DNA from: Planktotalea sp. | Lineage (GTDB): Bacteria; Pseudomonadota; Alphaproteobacteria; Rhodobacterales; Rhodobacteraceae | Direction: 5' to 3' | Length of the DNA stretch: 8,864 bases | NCBI GenBank assembly: GCA_024645145.1 | Contig: JAHEGL010000174.1 | Coordinates: 1 to 8,864, forward strand | Made by a program: the position numbers and the translations under genes | Shown: piece by piece, positions 6,880 to 8,864 of the stretch | Layout: the number at the start of each line of letters is the position of its first letter | Numbering within the stretch: position 1 is the stretch's first letter | The notes under the pieces: model-generated | The model's database searches: none | The model's input: only the letters and a program-made list of their open reading frames with translations | What the model was told of the DNA's origin: nothing

Positions 6880-8187
6880 ATGAGCAGACAGCAAATACTT
6901 TCCGGTGATCTTTTGATCTTTGAGGGCGATCCATTCATGGATGAGCCTGAAAAATGTGTGAAAATCCTGAGCGACAGCGCCCTTGTAATAGACGGCGGTT
7001 TAATCACCGAGATAGGCGCGCGCGATGCCCTACTCGCCGCACATCCAAGCGCAGATCATCATGCGCATAAAGGCAAGCTGGTCTGCCCCGGCTTTATTGA
7101 TGCGCATGTGCATTATCCCCAAACGGCAATGATTGCTTCATGGGGAAAACGGCTGATTGATTGGCTCAACACCTACACGTTTCCCGAAGAGATGCGCTTT
7201 GAAGATCCCGACTATGCGCGCGAAATCTCTGCAAGCTATCTCGATCTGACAACGGCGCATGGCACCACCACGATGGCGAGCTTTTGTACGATCCACACCG
7301 CATCGGTTGAAGCTTTGTTTTCAGAAGCACATAGTCGTGGCCAAAGGGTTGTCGCAGGCAAAACCTGCATGGATCGCAACGCACCAGAAGGGCTGCGCGA
7401 CACACCACAAAGCGCTTATGATGACAGCAAAGCGTTGTTGGAAACATGGCATGGCGTTGGGCGGTTGTCTTATGCGATTACGCCGCGCTTTTCCCCGACA
7501 TCCACGCCTGAGCAGTTAGAAGCAATGGGTGCCCTATGGGCGGAGAACCCCAATTGTCTGATGCAAACCCATCTGAGCGAACAACTGGATGAAATCGCGT
7601 GGATGCGGGACCTTTTCCCCGATGCTCGGGATTATTTGGACACTTATGAGCGCTTTGGTTTACTCGGCGCACGCGGTGTTTACGGACATGCGACCCATCT
7701 TGAGCCGCGCGAAATTGATCAGCTGCAAGAACATGGCGCAGCTTTGGTGCATTGCCCGACCTCAAACGCCTTTATCGGGTCGGGTCTGTTTCAAATGGCC
7801 GCTTTAAAGTCGCGCAACATCAGTGTTGGATTGGCGACCGATACAGGCGGCGGATCAAGCTTTTCAATGTTGCGCACGATGGCTGCGGCGTATGAAATTG
7901 CGCAGCTTTCAGGATCGGTTTTGCACGCAGGTCAGCTTTTGTGGTTGGCCACGCAAGGATCAGCCAAAGCCCTACACCTGAGCGATAAAATCGGGGCCTT
8001 GGACGTAGGAATGGAGGCGGATATCGTAGTGCTTGACCTTGCCTCCACCTCTGCGATTTCGCAACGCTATGAGAATGCTGCACATGTTTGGGATCGTATT
8101 TTTCCCACCATCATGATGGGCGATGACCGTGCCATCGCAGATGTTTGGATTGGCGGTGCGCGTGTGACGCCTACCAGCCAAACTTAG
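6880..8187 (+). CDS. guaD: Guanine deaminase
   Basis: GuaD hydrolyses guanine to xanthine and ammonia in cytosolic purine catabolism. The 435-residue product aligns along its length with E. coli GuaD as I remember it. It has the amidohydrolase metal motif PGFIDAHVHYPQ (H76, H78), MDRNAPEGLRDT (164 onward), the third metal ligand H231 in MQTHLSE, H270 in YGHATHL, CPTSN (292-296) and the catalytic/metal D321 in LATDTGGGSSF. The barrel is flanked by the usual small beta domain built from both termini (ending VWIGGARV). An in-frame ATG at 6853 would add nine residues. I chose 6880 because AAGGCGG lies just upstream and MSRQQILSGDLL matches the expected family N-terminus. The stop shares bases with the stop of the convergent CAP-domain gene. 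A second amidohydrolase at the right edge suggests a purine-salvage/degradation neighbourhood. Confidence 0.96.
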   Translation: MSRQQILSGDLLIFEGDPFMDEPEKCVKILSDSALVIDGGLITEIGARDALLAAHPSADHHAHKGKLVCPGFIDAHVHYPQTAMIASWGKRLIDWLNTYTFPEEMRFEDPDYAREISASYLDLTTAHGTTTMASFCTIHTASVEALFSEAHSRGQRVVAGKTCMDRNAPEGLRDTPQSAYDDSKALLETWHGVGRLSYAITPRFSPTSTPEQLEAMGALWAENPNCLMQTHLSEQLDEIAWMRDLFPDARDYLDTYERFGLLGARGVYGHATHLEPREIDQLQEHGAALVHCPTSNAFIGSGLFQMAALKSRNISVGLATDTGGGSSFSMLRTMAAAYEIAQLSGSVLHAGQLLWLATQGSAKALHLSDKIGALDVGMEADIVVLDLASTSAISQRYENAAHVWDRIFPTIMMGDDRAIADVWIGGARVTPTSQT

Positions 8188-8666
8188 CAGCCAGGCTTGC
8201 CCAAAACCATAACCCAGTAGTCAGCAGATTGTGCCATCGCAAATTGGGTCGCATTCCCGCTTAACAAATTCCTGCGGTGACCTTCGGACTTTTGCCAGCC
8301 TTCAAGCGCTTCCAACGCGCCCTTTTGCCCTTGCGCGATGTTCTCTGCGGCGAAGCAGAAACCGTAACCTTATAGCTTCACACGGTCCCCGACGCTGGAG
8401 CCATTTTGCCCAGTGTGACTGAAGAAGCCATTCGCGCTCATATCATCAGCGTGCGCCTGCGCGGCCCTTGCAAGGCGTGCATCTGCCGCCAAAGCAGTTT
8501 GACCGTTGGCAAGGCGAAAAGCGTTGACTTCAGGTGCGATACTCGCGCTCAAACCTGCCACGGGCTGCGGAATCGCAGCTTTGCCGCGCGGCATTACTGT
8601 CGCACCAGAGCGCACGCAAGCCCCACTCACTGCCAGCACGCAAAGTCCTAATAATACCAAAGGCAT
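8184..8666 (-). pseudogene. CAP/SCP-domain (YkwD-like) secreted protein gene with one in-frame stop
   Basis: Read from the ATG at 8666, preceded eight bases upstream by a good AGGAG (8679-8675), the gene encodes a hydrophobic signal sequence (MPLVLLGLCVLAVSGAC) and then a bacterial CAP domain. It includes VNAFRLANGQ (47-56), AHADDMSANGFFSHTG (71-86) and GSSVGDRVKL up to residue 98. Codon 99 is TAA (8372-8370). Beyond it the same frame continues without any shift for 61 codons: GYGFCFAAENIAQG (family Glu at 108), EGHRRNLL (His at 130) and WVMVLGKPGC, the normal C-terminus, ending with TAA at 8184. The 160-codon total fits small CAP proteins. As written, only the N-terminal 98 residues are made and the second half of the domain, with the conserved Glu and GHR His, is lost. 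SGAC could be a poor lipobox or a signal peptidase I region. A sequencing error is an alternative explanation. Confidence 0.82.
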
Positions 8667-8674
8667 CTGACACG

Positions 8675-8679
8675 CTCCT
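8675..8679 (-). promoter_or_regulatory. Shine-Dalgarno site of the CAP-domain gene
   Basis: AGGAG on the - strand lies eight bases before the ATG at 8666 and fixes that start. The alternative TTG at 8684 overlaps this site and is unlikely. The site sits in the 20-base gap after the stop of the upstream amidohydrolase, so the two genes are probably co-transcribed. Confidence 0.65.
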
Positions 8680-8686
8680 ATCAAAA

Positions 8687-8864
8687 TCAGTGTTCCGCCA
8701 ATGTAAGCGCCATAGCATTTTGTCGCGCAATTGTCTTGGGTAGATCAATCGAAGTGATCTGGCCGGATGCCACAACGCGACGCCCTTCAATGAGCAAGTC
8801 GCGTACTTGAGTTGGCCCCGCGAGCAAAAGTGCCGCGCGGTCCCAGTTTCCAGCCGCTTCAATT
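8687..8864 (-). CDS. C-terminus of an amidohydrolase, 8-oxoguanine deaminase-like (cut by window edge)
   Basis: The last 58 codons of a gene entering from the right edge end with TGA at 8689-8687. The visible peptide contains NWDRAALLLAGPTQVRDLL followed by IEGRRVVASGQ and ends TLAEH. The pattern 'WD..A.L...GP..V..L...GR.VV..G' is the C-terminal beta-sandwich of amidohydrolases in the 8-oxoguanine deaminase / hydroxyatrazine hydrolase / TrzN group. In that group the GR.VV strand pairs with the N-terminal sheet. No metal ligand lies in this part, so the enzyme class rests on the C-terminal pattern and on the nearby guanine deaminase. It would be upstream of, and close to, the CAP-domain gene (20-base gap). 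A hydroxyatrazine-like or other S-adenosylhomocysteine/cytosine-type deaminase is possible. Confidence 0.62.
   Translation of the reverse strand, partial: IEAAGNWDRAALLLAGPTQVRDLLIEGRRVVASGQITSIDLPKTIARQNAMALTLAEH

Noticed and set aside
8530..8862. 110-residue - strand frame overlapping the CAP gene start and the right-edge amidohydrolase
   Set aside because: It is in a different frame from both real genes and reads as non-protein-like, Arg/Leu-rich sequence. The competing frames contain recognisable domain motifs.

Overview
The window looks like ordinary chromosomal DNA from a marine alphaproteobacterium, most likely of the Rhodobacteraceae (roseobacter) type. This is inferred from the protein flavour (SHMT-like enzyme, YmdB, MgtE, GuaD, CAP-domain protein), moderate GC content and dense packing with start/stop overlaps. 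No phage, insertion sequence, CRISPR array, rRNA or tRNA is visible. Coding density is very high, and the longest gap between genes is about 120 bases.

Positions 1-4757 carry four genes on the + strand. First is an SHMT-fold PLP enzyme cut by the window edge. After a 58-base gap come a YmdB-type metallophosphoesterase, an EamA (DMT) transporter and an SLC13-type permease with two cytoplasmic RCK_C domains. The last three are joined by a GTGA and then an ATGA overlap, so they are probably translationally coupled. A stem-loop at 4783-4808 separates this run from the convergent pair read from the - strand: mgtE (Mg2+ channel, starting at 6756), then 5-formyltetrahydrofolate cyclo-ligase, again with a 4-base overlap.

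Positions 6757-6879 are a divergent intergenic region. From there guaD (guanine deaminase) runs rightward to 8187. It converges, with overlapping stop codons, on a CAP/SCP-domain gene read leftward from 8666. That gene is broken by one in-frame TAA at 8370-8372, yet the rest of the domain reads on intact to 8184. Upstream of it, and cut by the right edge, is the C-terminus of a second amidohydrolase that resembles 8-oxoguanine deaminase. The right end therefore looks like a purine-deamination neighbourhood.

I see no obviously new multi-gene system. The points most worth a second look are the single-nonsense CAP gene, the SHMT-like enzyme that lacks the SHMT catalytic glutamate and neighbouring tyrosines, the Asn-to-Asp change in the YmdB metal site, and the coupling of YmdB to two transporters.
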